Of a DNA stretch of 63,856 nucleotides, positions 44,530-53,634 are shown one piece after another. The stretch is from Roseburia sp. (GTDB lineage: Bacteria > Bacillota > Clostridia > Lachnospirales > Lachnospiraceae), in assembly GCA_026168605.1 (NCBI GenBank), contig JAPFDX010000026.1, positions 1 through 63,856 of the forward strand. Direction: 5' to 3'. Positions within the stretch are counted from its first letter, which is position 1. Every line of letters starts with the position of its first letter. The notes beneath the pieces are model-generated. The model ran no database searches, was not told the DNA's origin, and saw only the letters and a program-made list of their open reading frames with translations. The translations under genes were made by a program, and so were the position numbers.

Positions 44530-45387
44530 TCAGCCCTTGACTGCTCCCGCCGTAAGTCCCTTGATCATATATTTCTGGAAGAAGAAAAATACGAATATCA
44601 TCGGAATCGTACCGAGCGTGGATGCCGAGTTGATCAACTGCCAGTCGCTGACCTCGCCCAGATAGGTCAGTTTCAATCCCTGCGACAGTGTCCACAGATC
44701 CGTGGAGCGGATCAGCGTGATCGCGTGCAGATAGTCGTCCCATGTCATCAGAAAGCTGTACACGCCGACTGCCAGAAGTCCCGGCACGACAAGCGGCATG
44801 ATAATGTGGAATAAGGTATAAAATCTTCCGCTGCCGTCGATGGATGCCGCCTCCTCAAGTTCCCGCGGGATGCCGTCAAAGAAGGACGCCATCAGCGAGA
44901 CCGTAAACGGTATCTGTGTCGCACTGATGGCAAGCACCAGTCCCAAATGTGTGTCTGTCAGGTTTAACTTTCGCAAAATCGTGTACAGGGAGATCAGGCG
45001 GCTGATGACCGGCATCATCTGTGCAAAAGAAAAAGTTGCAAGCAGCATCACATTCCATTTAAAGTGGAATCTGCTGAGCGCATAACCCGCAAACACGGAG
45101 ATAAAGCAGATAAGCACCGCCGCTGCCGCAGACACAAGAATGTTGTTTTTGTAATACACCAGAAACTTGCCGTCCGAGATCAGCGTCTGGTAGCCCTCAA
45201 CGGATAGTTGTTCCGGCCAGAGCGTCGGAACCAGACGGTAGGACTCCACATTTGTCTTTAAGGATGTGACAAGCATCCAGTAAACCGGGAACAGCAGGAA
45301 TGCAAAGATAAAAATCAGCACCAGATATTTTGCAAATCCCCCGGCAAACCGCGTTGCCATTTTATGTACGGATTTATGTCTTTTCAT
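44530..45387 (-). CDS. Sugar ABC transporter permease (MalG/CUT1 type)
   Basis: The 285-residue permease has six helices and the EAA loop EEAASIDGSGRFYTLFHIIMP-type segment (about 195-220) that contacts the ATPase. It pairs with the preceding permease. AGGAGG six bases before 45387 sets the start. No ATPase gene is in the operon, as is common for CUT1 systems that share an MsmK-like ATPase encoded elsewhere. Confidence 0.93.
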   Translation of the reverse strand: MKRHKSVHKMATRFAGGFAKYLVLIFIFAFLLFPVYWMLVTSLKTNVESYRLVPTLWPEQLSVEGYQTLISDGKFLVYYKNNILVSAAAAVLICFISVFAGYALSRFHFKWNVMLLATFSFAQMMPVISRLISLYTILRKLNLTDTHLGLVLAISATQIPFTVSLMASFFDGIPRELEEAASIDGSGRFYTLFHIIMPLVVPGLLAVGVYSFLMTWDDYLHAITLIRSTDLWTLSQGLKLTYLGEVSDWQLINSASTLGTIPMIFVFFFFQKYMIKGLTAGAVKG

Positions 45388-45397
45388 AGAAAGCCTC

Positions 45398-46321
45398 CTA
45401 ACTGTCGTCCCGCTTGAAGACACGGTTAAAAATAAATACCACCACGATCATTAAAAGCAGCCAGACTGTCGTCACCGCAGCGCCCGAACCGTAATTGTAA
45501 TTCACAAACGCCTCGTCGTAGGAGAGCACCGCAAAGGTGGTCGTCGCCCCCGAAGGTCCTCCGTTTGTCAGGGTTGCAAACAGCGGGTACTGCTTGAAAT
45601 TCTCAATAATGCACATCGAAACCGTGACGGCAATAACGCTTTTCATGTGCGGAATGATGATGCGGAACAGACAGTTCAGGTAATTTGCGCCGTCTATCTT
45701 TGCCGCCTCGAGCATATCGTCGGGGATGCTCTGCATTCCGGAGAGGAGCAAAAGAGCCATCAGCGGGATCTGTTTCCATAGCGCCGCGATGATGATGCCC
45801 CAGAGTGCGGTTTCCTGGTTGTTTAAAATACCAAAATCCGCAATCTCACCGCCGCTGAATACACTGACCAGATACTGGAGCAATCCATATGGGTTCGCAT
45901 AGATCCATGCCCAGAGCAGACCTGCGATCACGGTCGGGATCACCCACGGGATCATCATCACGCTACGCCAGAATCTTGCGCCGACAATATTTGAGTTCAG
46001 GATAAGCGCCAGCGTCATGCTGATGATAAAGGTGAGAAGCACCGTCACCGCCACGAAGAAAATCGTGATCCATGCCGCCGACTGCAATTTACCCGAATCC
46101 CAGAGCCTTATATAGTTCGCAAAATGATTCCATTTCCCCGGAATCCCCTGCGTCAGATTGGCAATCTTATAATCTGTGAAACTCATCCATACGGAATTGA
46201 TGATAGGGATGATAATAAACGTAATACAGAGTATGATCGCCGGCAGAAGGAGGAGCAGACAAAACAGTCTGTCCCCTACGCCCCTGCTGTGTATGTTGAA
46301 ACCTTTTTTCTTCCCGGACAT
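45398..46321 (-). CDS. Sugar ABC transporter permease (UgpA/MalF, CUT1 type)
   Basis: This 307-residue permease has six helices and the EAA loop LEAAKIDGANYLNCLFRIIIP. It forms the heterodimeric channel with the MalG-type protein. AGGAG precedes 46321. The gene lies 27 bases after the solute-binding protein gene. Confidence 0.93.
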   Translation of the reverse strand: MSGKKKGFNIHSRGVGDRLFCLLLLLPAIILCITFIIIPIINSVWMSFTDYKIANLTQGIPGKWNHFANYIRLWDSGKLQSAAWITIFFVAVTVLLTFIISMTLALILNSNIVGARFWRSVMMIPWVIPTVIAGLLWAWIYANPYGLLQYLVSVFSGGEIADFGILNNQETALWGIIIAALWKQIPLMALLLLSGMQSIPDDMLEAAKIDGANYLNCLFRIIIPHMKSVIAVTVSMCIIENFKQYPLFATLTNGGPSGATTTFAVLSYDEAFVNYNYGSGAAVTTVWLLLMIVVVFIFNRVFKRDDS

Positions 46322-46348
46322 AGCATTCTCCTTCTGCCGAAGCCTCAT

Positions 46349-47701
46349 TTACTGGTTGATATAGTATTCTGCCTGCTCGATGTAACTGTTTACGGCTTCC
46401 TCTTCACTCATGCCGTTTACCGTGTAATTCAATACCATAGTCGCAAGCTCTGTCTGTACACTGGAGAGAGACGGGATCATCGTCTGTGTCTCAACGTTGT
46501 TCACGCCTTCATTTGCCCCTGAAAGAATCGGGGAAAGCTGACAGTCCGCCATATTCTCATGTGCCGGGAATGCAGTTCCGATGTTGTTTAAGTAATCCTC
46601 CATCGTTGCTGTGGATGTACAGTACTGGATAAATTTGTCCACGGCTGCCTTCTGCTCATCGGAAAGTGCAGAACCTACGAGGAAACAGTGGGACTCCACA
46701 AGAGAATTTCCCTTACCGTTTGTCCCCATCGTCGTCGGAAGCGCCTCTGTCACTGTGAAATTCGCTGCGTTGGCGTCAACCTCTCCGATCTGCGCGTAGC
46801 CCCATGCGGAATCCACATACATACAGACATTGCCTGCGCCGAACGATGCGCGGTAGTCTTTCAACTTTAAGTTCTCCTGCGTGTAACCGCCGGAGATCAG
46901 GTAGTTATAAAAATCAAGCATTTCGCTCATCGCCGTCTTGTTCGGCTCTGCGTTTAAGTCTGCGAGCGTGCCGTCAGCGTTGATCAGCGTGCCGCCGAAT
47001 GCCTCAAACATCGCGTTGATATTCGATCCGGTTGCCGGAACCTCTGCGGTCGTAAGACCAAAGACCGTTGACACCTTCTCGTCCGACTGATAGAACTCGG
47101 ACAGTGTCTCAATCCACTCCTTCAATCCGTCAAGCGTGTTCGGGAACTCCTCAAGAGAAAGCCCTGCCGCCTCAACCAGATCTTTATTTACAAAAATAAC
47201 GGAGTTGGTGTAGTAGTGCGGTACGCCGTAGACCTCCCCGTTGTACTGAAACTGATCCAGCACGTGATCGTAATATCCATTATAGAAATCCTCAGAAAGT
47301 ACCTGCGAAGGCGGCTGGATAAAACCTGCCTCGGCAAGTGACGGGATCCAACTGATCTCACCGTAAACCATATCGACCGACAGACCCGACGCGATATCAT
47401 TGGTAAATGTGGATACCATACTGTTGTAATCCACCGTGACTGTCTCGATGTCGATCCCCTCATTTTCTTTTTCAAAATTTGCGATCGTGTTCTCCCACCA
47501 GTCCGCCTTGGCTGTCTCCGACAACGCATAATTGTAAAAACGGAGCGTAACGTCGCCTCCCTCTGCGGCATCCCCCGCTGCGCCGCTCTGGGTTGTTCCC
47601 GCGTCGCCGCTTCCGCCATCCGCTGCATCCGTTCCGCCGCACGCTGTCATGCCAAGTCCCATCATAAGCGCCAGTGCCGTAGCCATGATCCTCTTCTTCA
47701 T
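46349..47701 (-). CDS. Sugar-binding lipoprotein of a CUT1 ABC importer
   Basis: The 450-residue lipoprotein has a signal peptide with lipobox MTAC (Cys about 21), a Gly/Asp/Ala-rich spacer and a family 1 solute-binding domain (TLRFYNYALSETAKADWWENTIANF at its start, VDSAWGYAQIGE, and a helical C-terminus). It is the first gene of the operon. AAAGGAGG lies before the ATG at 47701. The ligand is unknown; the enzymes downstream point to a monosaccharide or small oligosaccharide other than plain glucose. Confidence 0.92.
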   Translation of the reverse strand: MKKRIMATALALMMGLGMTACGGTDAADGGSGDAGTTQSGAAGDAAEGGDVTLRFYNYALSETAKADWWENTIANFEKENEGIDIETVTVDYNSMVSTFTNDIASGLSVDMVYGEISWIPSLAEAGFIQPPSQVLSEDFYNGYYDHVLDQFQYNGEVYGVPHYYTNSVIFVNKDLVEAAGLSLEEFPNTLDGLKEWIETLSEFYQSDEKVSTVFGLTTAEVPATGSNINAMFEAFGGTLINADGTLADLNAEPNKTAMSEMLDFYNYLISGGYTQENLKLKDYRASFGAGNVCMYVDSAWGYAQIGEVDANAANFTVTEALPTTMGTNGKGNSLVESHCFLVGSALSDEQKAAVDKFIQYCTSTATMEDYLNNIGTAFPAHENMADCQLSPILSGANEGVNNVETQTMIPSLSSVQTELATMVLNYTVNGMSEEEAVNSYIEQAEYYINQ

Positions 47702-47754
47702 AGTAATTCCTCCTTTACATCTTGTGCCATCCGGCTGTTTTCCTTCTCTCTTAG

Positions 47755-47768
47755 TAAACACGTGTGTA
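47755..47768. promoter_or_regulatory. LacI-type operator O1 in the sugar-operon leader
   Basis: TAAACACGTGTGTA, a 14-base near-palindrome with the perfect core ACACGTGT. It lies downstream of the transcription start, 43 bases (about four helix turns) from operator O2, centre to centre. Confidence 0.75.
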
Positions 47769-47797
47769 TATTGTGGAAAAAGAAAAGATACTTTGTA

Positions 47798-47811
47798 TAA
47801 ACACGTGTGTA
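47798..47811. promoter_or_regulatory. LacI-type operator O2 at the sugar-operon start site
   Basis: The same 14 bases as O1, TAAACACGTGTGTA, placed from about +6 to +19 behind the -10 element. A repressor here would block initiation, and the in-phase second copy would permit looping. Confidence 0.8.
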
Positions 47812-47823
47812 CCTTGCGAGTAT

Positions 47824-47852
47824 ATTATATGATTCTTATACTTTTCTGTCAA
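47824..47852 (-). promoter_or_regulatory. Consensus promoter of the sugar operon
   Basis: TTGACA, 17 bases, TATAAT on the minus strand, both hexamers perfect. Such a strong promoter implies tight repression, in agreement with two operators downstream. Confidence 0.88.
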
Positions 47853-47899
47853 TATTTCTTTCTTGTTTTTTCTTATTTTGTATGTTTTTCACAAATACT

Positions 47900-47929
47900 G
47901 AACCGGAAAATTGTCTGCTTTTCCGGTTC
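47900..47929 (-). terminator. Hairpin after the lacI-type gene
   Basis: GAACCGGAAAA and TTTTCCGGTTC form a perfect 11-bp stem with an 8-base loop directly after the stop at 47934. The T-rich part lies inside the stem, so terminator strength is uncertain. It separates lacI from the sugar promoter. Confidence 0.6.
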
Positions 47930-47933
47930 CCTC

Positions 47934-48962
47934 TCACTGTGCTTCCCGCATCGTGCTACGACGCTCGATCAGTCTCGTCCGGTACATCACCATCTCCGGA
48001 AGCGTATGCTCCTCGATCATCTGTTGCAGCATCTCAATGGCAGTCTTTGCAATCTGCTCCCTCTGGATCTCCATGCTGGAAATCGGCGGCGCACAGTACT
48101 GTCCAAGCGAGGAATTGTCAAACCCGATCACCGCGATGTCCTCCGGGATCCGATACCCGAGAGCCTGCGCTGTCTGCATCGCGATGCACGCCAGCTTGTC
48201 ATTTCTTCCGAAAATCGCATCAATCTTGTGGTCACGCAGATACGCTGCCACGCACTCTCTGACCTGTTCCTCATTCTCGCAGCCCGTGATCAGATTCTCC
48301 TCCGGATGCTCCGACAGACCGCTGCACTTCATTTCCTCGACAAAACCACGGTAGCGCATATCGTTCATGTCGCTGAAATGCTGTCTCTTGCTGAAACGGT
48401 CGATATAGATGATATTGCGGCAGCCGCACGACTTCAGATAACGCACATTCTCCCGCGCGCCCTCGTAGAGTCCGTTATAAATCTTCGCTGCCCCCTCCAC
48501 ATCGTCGTAATCGCGGTTCGCAAGAAGCACAACCGGGATATCCGCGTGGATCAACTGTCTGATATACTCCTTGTTAAAGCTGATGGAACTGATAATGACG
48601 CCGTCATACTGGCGGCTGATAATGCTGTCCACAAACTGCTGCGTATTGCGGTTGGCGCACAAGGAGATCATATATCCCAGATCATAGGCGTGTTTGTCCA
48701 GCTCGCTTACCAGCAGACTGAAATGCTCCGTGACGATCTGGTCGGCGATAAAGACAATATGGTTAAGCTTCTTCCCCTTCAATGCGCGCGCGATCGTGTT
48801 CGGCTTATAGTGAAGCTTCTTGATCGCTTCCTCCACCCTGCGCCGCTTCTCCTTGTCAACATAGCGGTTATTGTTGACGACATAGGAAACAACCGTCACA
48901 CTTACCCCCGCTTCCTCCGCGACATCCTTTCTCGTCACCTGCTTATACGGCTTCTTCTCCAA
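47934..48962 (-). CDS. LacI family transcriptional repressor of the sugar operon
   Basis: The 342-residue regulator has the LacI helix-turn-helix VTRKDVAEEAGVSVTVVSYVVNNNRYV, a hinge with ARALKGKKLN, and a periplasmic-binding-type effector domain (IVFIADQIVTEHFS; AVIGFDNSSLGQY). The start is TTG at 48962 with AGGAGG seven bases upstream; the frame remains open to 49031, but the promoter and operator O3 lie in that part. It is transcribed toward the sugar operon. Matching operators at both promoters indicate control of the operon and of itself. The inducer is unknown. Confidence 0.9.
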   Translation of the reverse strand: MEKKPYKQVTRKDVAEEAGVSVTVVSYVVNNNRYVDKEKRRRVEEAIKKLHYKPNTIARALKGKKLNHIVFIADQIVTEHFSLLVSELDKHAYDLGYMISLCANRNTQQFVDSIISRQYDGVIISSISFNKEYIRQLIHADIPVVLLANRDYDDVEGAAKIYNGLYEGARENVRYLKSCGCRNIIYIDRFSKRQHFSDMNDMRYRGFVEEMKCSGLSEHPEENLITGCENEEQVRECVAAYLRDHKIDAIFGRNDKLACIAMQTAQALGYRIPEDIAVIGFDNSSLGQYCAPPISSMEIQREQIAKTAIEMLQQMIEEHTLPEMVMYRTRLIERRSTMREAQ

Positions 48963-48980
48963 CAGAGCACCTCCTGTATA

Positions 48981-48994
48981 TACATACGTGTTTA
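48981..48994. promoter_or_regulatory. LacI-type operator O3 before the repressor gene
   Basis: TACATACGTGTTTA is the reverse complement of TAAACACGTATGTA, one base different from O1 and O2. It covers the predicted start of the repressor transcript, which suggests autorepression. Confidence 0.75.
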
Positions 48995-48998
48995 TACC

Positions 48999-49027
48999 AT
49001 TGTAAACTACCTTTGTGTAAATGTCAA
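48999..49027 (-). promoter_or_regulatory. Promoter of the lacI-type gene
   Basis: TTGACA, 17 bases, TACAAT on the minus strand. Operator O3 follows at once. Confidence 0.75.
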
Positions 49028-49056
49028 TCACGTATCTATAGGGGAATCTTCCGTCT

Positions 49057-50385
49057 CTAAAAAGTAACTTTTATCTCCGTCCCGACCTGCTCCTCACTCT
49101 TTAGCGCAATCTGCGCATCGTGCTGCGCGACGATATGCTTTACGATCGCAAGCCCGAGCCCTGTGCCGCCCGTCGATTTTGAACGGCTCTTGTCCACCCG
49201 GTAAAACCGCTCAAAAATGCGCTCCTGATGTTCTTCCGGGATCCCGATCCCCGTATCGCGCACCGCGAGGAACGGGCGTCCGCCCTCCATGCCGACAGTG
49301 ATCGTGACATTGCCGCCGGGACGGTTGTAGCGCACCGCATTGCTGCACAGATTGTAAAACAACTCCTCGATCAGTGTTTTATTTCCGTCCACCGTCACGG
49401 AATCCCCCTCCAGAGAAAGCGTCACGCCGTTCTTCTCCGCCGGAAGCTCCATCTGTGCAATGCAGTTTTTTCCAAGCTCATAGAGATCCAGCGGCTCAAA
49501 TTCAAGCTTTAGGCTCTCATCGTCCAGCTCCGACAGCTTGATGATGTCGTTGATCAGCGTTTGCAGGCGCTCCGCGCTGCGGTGGATCTCATCTGCAAAA
49601 TGCTTTGTGTCCGTCTCATTCGTCATGCCGCTCGCGATCAGCTCCGCATAGCCGGAGATTGCCGTCAATGGCGTTTTCAGCTCATGGGAGACGTTCGCCG
49701 TAAATTCCTGACGCATCTTCGCATGGTTTAAAATATCGATATGCTGCTGCTTGATCGTGGAGATAAACGGGCGCATCTCCTCATAAACCTCCCCCTCGTC
49801 CACAAGCACAATATTGTCCGCCATCTTCTCGATCGGCAGGACGATGCGCTTTGTCAGCCGCTTTGCAAAAAAGACGCAGACGCCAAAAACCGCGACGCCC
49901 ACCAGAACAATGAGCACCGTCATGCGAAAACGCAGATGGTAAATGCTGTCGCTCGACTTGCCGACGCGCAGCACATTTCCGTCTTCCATGCGCATCGCGT
50001 AATAAAACGTGTGTTTCATAGAGGTGGCGGAGCGGCGCATCCCGCGACCCTCCCCGGTCAGAAGCGCCCGCGCGACCTCGGGGCGTCCGCTGTGATTCTC
50101 CATCGCCGTCTCGTCGCCCTCGCTGTCATAGAGCACCTCCCCCGATTCATTTATGAACGTGATGCGCAAGCCGTCCCCGGCAAACCGGTTTTGCCCGCTC
50201 TCTGTCAGATCATCCTCTTGTTCCAGTCCGCTTCCCATCATTGCGACCACGTGCGCATTTGCCTTCAGATCGTCAAAAATCTGCTCGATGAGAATACTGT
50301 AAAACAGGACGATAGCACAAGCGGCAGTCGCCACAATGGCGATTGCCGCAATCAACATAAACTTTGCATTTAATTTCTTTTTCAT
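49057..50385 (-). CDS. phoR: Phosphate sensor histidine kinase PhoR
   Basis: The 442-residue kinase has a membrane helix (about 8-30), an extracellular loop of about 130 residues, a second helix (about 158-178), a HAMP-like linker, the H-box SHELKTPLTAISGYAELIASG and an ATPase domain (LFYNLCSNAVRYN; VRDTGIGIPEEHQERIFERFYRVDKSRS; GTGLGLAIVKHIV). It overlaps phoB by four bases. As the last gene of the pst-pho operon it most likely phosphorylates PhoB when phosphate is short. Confidence 0.9.
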   Translation of the reverse strand: MKKKLNAKFMLIAAIAIVATAACAIVLFYSILIEQIFDDLKANAHVVAMMGSGLEQEDDLTESGQNRFAGDGLRITFINESGEVLYDSEGDETAMENHSGRPEVARALLTGEGRGMRRSATSMKHTFYYAMRMEDGNVLRVGKSSDSIYHLRFRMTVLIVLVGVAVFGVCVFFAKRLTKRIVLPIEKMADNIVLVDEGEVYEEMRPFISTIKQQHIDILNHAKMRQEFTANVSHELKTPLTAISGYAELIASGMTNETDTKHFADEIHRSAERLQTLINDIIKLSELDDESLKLEFEPLDLYELGKNCIAQMELPAEKNGVTLSLEGDSVTVDGNKTLIEELFYNLCSNAVRYNRPGGNVTITVGMEGGRPFLAVRDTGIGIPEEHQERIFERFYRVDKSRSKSTGGTGLGLAIVKHIVAQHDAQIALKSEEQVGTEIKVTF

Positions 50386-51056
50386 TCGATCATGTACCCC
50401 ACATTCCGCACCGTACGGATGCCGGAGGCGTATTCCCCGAGCTTCTGGCGCAGCGTCTTGATATGCATATCCACCGTGCGGCTCTCGCCCTCGTATTCAA
50501 AGCCCCACACCTGATCCATGATCTTGTCCCGCGAAAGCACGATGCCCTGATTAACCATCAGATACTTTAGCAGTTCAAATTCCTTGTAGGTCAGCTCGCA
50601 GGGCGTCCCGTCAAGAAATACCGCGTGCTTCTCCCCGTCCAGCAAAATACCGCCGCACTGTATTTTTGTCCCATCGGTTTCCGCCGTCCCGGCGCGCCGC
50701 AGCAGCGCTTTGACACGGGAAACCAATTCCATAATGCCAAACGGTTTCGTCACATAGTCGTCGGCGCCAAGATCGAGCCCTTTGACCTTGTCGATCTCGC
50801 TGCCCTTCGCCGTGACCATGATCACGGGTATCGCAGCCGTCGCCTTGTCTGCGCGCAGCTTTGCGAGAATGTCAAGACCATCCTCGTCAGGGAGCATGAT
50901 ATCAAGCAGAATCAGCGAAGGCAGAGTCTCCGCAAGCCGTGCGAACAAGTCCGCACCGCAGGAAAATTCCTCTGCCTCATAACCGCTGTTCTTTAATGCA
51001 TAGCGCTCGATCTCACGAATATTCGTATCATCTTCCACAATATAAATCGTTGCCAT
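50382..51056 (-). CDS. phoB: Phosphate response regulator PhoB (PhoP type)
   Basis: This 224-residue OmpR-family regulator has a receiver domain (EDD near 8-10, phosphoacceptor Asp in LILLDIMLPDEDGLD, Lys in YVTKPF) and a winged helix (about 128-222: LTYKEFELLKYLMVNQGIVLSRDKIMDQVWGFEYEGESRTVDMHIKTLR in outline). Its place after pst-phoU and the Na/Pi gene and before phoR supports the phosphate role. It should bind the repeats at 57315-57355. The ribosome site is weak (GGAAAAGAG). Confidence 0.9.
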   Translation of the reverse strand: MATIYIVEDDTNIREIERYALKNSGYEAEEFSCGADLFARLAETLPSLILLDIMLPDEDGLDILAKLRADKATAAIPVIMVTAKGSEIDKVKGLDLGADDYVTKPFGIMELVSRVKALLRRAGTAETDGTKIQCGGILLDGEKHAVFLDGTPCELTYKEFELLKYLMVNQGIVLSRDKIMDQVWGFEYEGESRTVDMHIKTLRQKLGEYASGIRTVRNVGYMIE

Positions 51057-51078
51057 ATGCGCTCTTTTCCGCTATCTC

Positions 51079-52839
51079 TTATAGCTGGTACTTTCTTCCA
51101 AATTCCTCCACCAGACGTGTGAACTCTGCGCTCTCCTTCGCGTCCATCTGCTCCGTAAAGCTGTGCTCCTCAAGCTGGGAGTCCTTTGACTGCATCATGT
51201 ACACCGCGATGTTGGAGCAGTGGTCTGCCACACGCTCGTAGTTCATCGCGAGATCTGAGAGCATCAGTCCCATCTCGATCGTACACTTGCCCTTGCGCAG
51301 ACGCTTCATGTGATGCTTTTTCACAACCTTGTTGAGCTCGTCGATCACTTCCTCGAGAGGCTCCACCGTATGTGCAAGCCCTTGGTCGTTCTTCACAAAC
51401 GCCTCCGTGGTGCGTTTTAAGATGTCCGCAACCGCCTCACCGTAAATATCCGCTTCTTCTCTTCCCTTTTTGGAGAACTCCGCGTCGTCCTTCTGCATCT
51501 GTGCCGCAATCTCTACCACATTGATCGCATGGTCGGAGATCCGCTCAAAATCCGTGATGCAGTGCAGCATCGTCGTCACCTTAAGACTGTCGCCTGCGGA
51601 GAGATCCTCCCCGTTTAACCGCGTCAGATACGCGCCAACCTTGTCGGTGTAGGCGTCAACCTCATTCTCCTTTTTTATCACGTCATCCGCTTTTTCCTGC
51701 GAATAGCTGCCGAGCGTCTCCATCGCTTCGAGGAAACTGTCGCGTGTCATTTCAGCCATCTGGCTGATCAGGGTACGACACTGCTCGATCGCAAACGCCG
51801 GAGAGTTTAAGAAACGCTCGTCCAGCACTGCAAATGCGTCCTCTACTGGCTGCTTCTCGTCCTCCGAAAGCGGAAGCGTCAGATATGCCAGCTTCTCCAG
51901 CACCTTCGTGAACGGAAGCAGGATCAGTGTTGTAAACACGTTAAAAATCGTGTGGATCAGCGCGATCTCCGCTGCGCCGACCACTTCATCTGCAAAAGAA
52001 AATCCGATGATCGCATTTCCCGCAAAATATAATGTCAAAAAGAGTACCGTTCCGATGAGGTTAAAATACAGATGTACAAAAGCGGTACGTCTTGCACCTT
52101 TATTTGCGCCGACTGCGGAAATCATCGCAGTCACGCAGGTACCGATATTCTGTCCCATGATGATCGGAATGACCGAGCTGTAGGTAAACGCTCCCGTCAC
52201 GGACAGCGCCTGTAAGATACCGACCGAAGCGGAAGAACTCTGGATCACGCCCGTCAGCACCGCACCCGCGATCACTCCGAGGATCGGGTTGTCAAACATC
52301 ATCAGGATGTTTGTAAACTCCGGCACGTCCGCGAGAGGTTTCACCGCGCCGCTCATCATATCCATACCGGTCATGAGCACGGTAAATCCGAGCAGAATAC
52401 CGCCGAGATCTTTTTTCTTCTCACTCTTGCCGCCCATGATAAAAATGATACCGATCAACGCAAGAATCGGCGCAAATGAAGTCGGCTTCATCATCTGCAT
52501 CAAAAAACTTTCGCCCTCGATCCCCGTCAGACTGATCAGCCATGCGGTCACCGTCGTACCGATATTCGCACCCATAATGATGCCGATCGCCTGTGAGAGT
52601 TTCATAATGCCGGAATTTACAAAACCGACCACCATAACCGTCGTCGCCGACGAGGACTGTATCACCGCCGTCACGCCCGCGCCGAGCAATACCGCCTTGA
52701 TCGGATTGGAGGTCAGCTTCTCCAGAAGCTGCTCCAGCTTACCACCCGACATCTTCTCCAGTCCAGCTCCCATGACGTTCATACCGTATAGGAATAATGC
52801 CAGACCCCCTATCAGGGTTAGTACTCCAAAAATATCCAT
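51079..52839 (-). CDS. Na+/phosphate cotransporter with C-terminal PhoU domain (NptA/YjbB type)
   Basis: The 586-residue protein has two Na_Pi_cotrans repeats with the QSSSA signature (GVTAVIQSSSATTVMVVGF and LTGVIQSSSASVGILQAL) in about nine helices (1-310), then a PhoU-like helical domain (about 340-560). Such proteins move phosphate with sodium; the E. coli member YjbB exports it. AAAGGAG sets the start at 52839. It sits between phoU and phoB and has its own promoter. The direction of transport is not evident. Confidence 0.9.
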   Translation of the reverse strand: MDIFGVLTLIGGLALFLYGMNVMGAGLEKMSGGKLEQLLEKLTSNPIKAVLLGAGVTAVIQSSSATTVMVVGFVNSGIMKLSQAIGIIMGANIGTTVTAWLISLTGIEGESFLMQMMKPTSFAPILALIGIIFIMGGKSEKKKDLGGILLGFTVLMTGMDMMSGAVKPLADVPEFTNILMMFDNPILGVIAGAVLTGVIQSSSASVGILQALSVTGAFTYSSVIPIIMGQNIGTCVTAMISAVGANKGARRTAFVHLYFNLIGTVLFLTLYFAGNAIIGFSFADEVVGAAEIALIHTIFNVFTTLILLPFTKVLEKLAYLTLPLSEDEKQPVEDAFAVLDERFLNSPAFAIEQCRTLISQMAEMTRDSFLEAMETLGSYSQEKADDVIKKENEVDAYTDKVGAYLTRLNGEDLSAGDSLKVTTMLHCITDFERISDHAINVVEIAAQMQKDDAEFSKKGREEADIYGEAVADILKRTTEAFVKNDQGLAHTVEPLEEVIDELNKVVKKHHMKRLRKGKCTIEMGLMLSDLAMNYERVADHCSNIAVYMMQSKDSQLEEHSFTEQMDAKESAEFTRLVEEFGRKYQL

Positions 52840-52893
52840 CTTTTTCTCCTTTAATCCTCCGGGACCTCGTCCCAAAAATATGCATACACTTCA

Positions 52894-52922
52894 TTTATAC
52901 CGTATTTTTCAGCGTTTTGCAA
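52894..52922 (-). promoter_or_regulatory. Internal promoter before the Na/Pi-phoB-phoR genes
   Basis: TTGCAA, 17 bases, TATAAA on the minus strand in the 126-base gap after phoU. It would keep phoB and phoR expressed at a basal level when the pst promoter is off. No Pho-box repeat is seen next to it. Confidence 0.65.
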
Positions 52923-52965
52923 TCAGAATCAAAGGCGCTGCCAAAATTTTTATAAAACTTTAGCC

Positions 52966-53619
52966 CTAATCCTCGTGTTCACCCGTGATGGAATAGATGA
53001 CCCACTCCGCGATATTTGTCGCATGGTCGCCGATGCGCTCAAAATATTTCGCCACGAGCAGCATATCGGTCGCCTGCTCGCCATTTTGGACGTTTTCACT
53101 GATCTTGCGGATCAGTTGGCGCTTAAACTCCGCAAAAAGATCGTCCACCACATCGTCCTGCGCGATCACTTTGCGCGCCATCTCCAGATCCTTGTTTACA
53201 AACGCATCGACGCTCTTGATCACCATGTCCGTCGTCTCTTTCGCCATGCCCTCGACAAGGTCGATGTTTAACTCGCTGCGCTCATAGGCGGAGTCCGCCA
53301 TCAGGATCGTCATCTCGGAAATATCTGCGGCGTGGTCGCCGATGCGCTCCATATCCGTGATCATTTTTAAGGCGGCAGAGATCAGGCGCAGATCTTTTGC
53401 CACCGGCTGCTGCTGCAACAGCAGTTTCATGCACAGCGCCTCGATCGCCTTCTCCTGCTCGTCGATCTCGGTGTCAAAAGCGATCGCCATCTTCGCCTTT
53501 TCCACATCCTGCTTTACCAGTGCGGAAATCCCCATCTCGATCGCGCGCTCGATCAGGCTACCCATCTGGATCAGCTCGTTGTTAAGCTCCAGTAACTGTC
53601 TGTCAAATCTGTTTCTCAT
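52966..53619 (-). CDS. phoU: Phosphate signalling protein PhoU
   Basis: The 217-residue protein consists of two PhoU three-helix units with the metal-binding pattern E/DxxxD: DMERIGDHAADI (about 95-106) and FERIGDHATNIAEW (about 195-208). PhoU links PstSCAB activity to PhoR and damps the Pho response when phosphate is ample. GGGAGGAG precedes the ATG, 15 bases after pstB. Confidence 0.96.
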   Translation of the reverse strand: MRNRFDRQLLELNNELIQMGSLIERAIEMGISALVKQDVEKAKMAIAFDTEIDEQEKAIEALCMKLLLQQQPVAKDLRLISAALKMITDMERIGDHAADISEMTILMADSAYERSELNIDLVEGMAKETTDMVIKSVDAFVNKDLEMARKVIAQDDVVDDLFAEFKRQLIRKISENVQNGEQATDMLLVAKYFERIGDHATNIAEWVIYSITGEHED

Positions 53620-53634
53620 GCTACTCCTCCCTCA

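Noticed and set aside
49028-49060. Terminator after phoR
   Set aside because: Only T- and A-rich sequence without a convincing stem could be found between phoR and the lacI promoter.
47649-49067. Plus-strand frame of 472 codons over the lacI-type gene
   Set aside because: Antisense to a clear LacI protein and running through operators and promoters; composition is that of a shadow frame.
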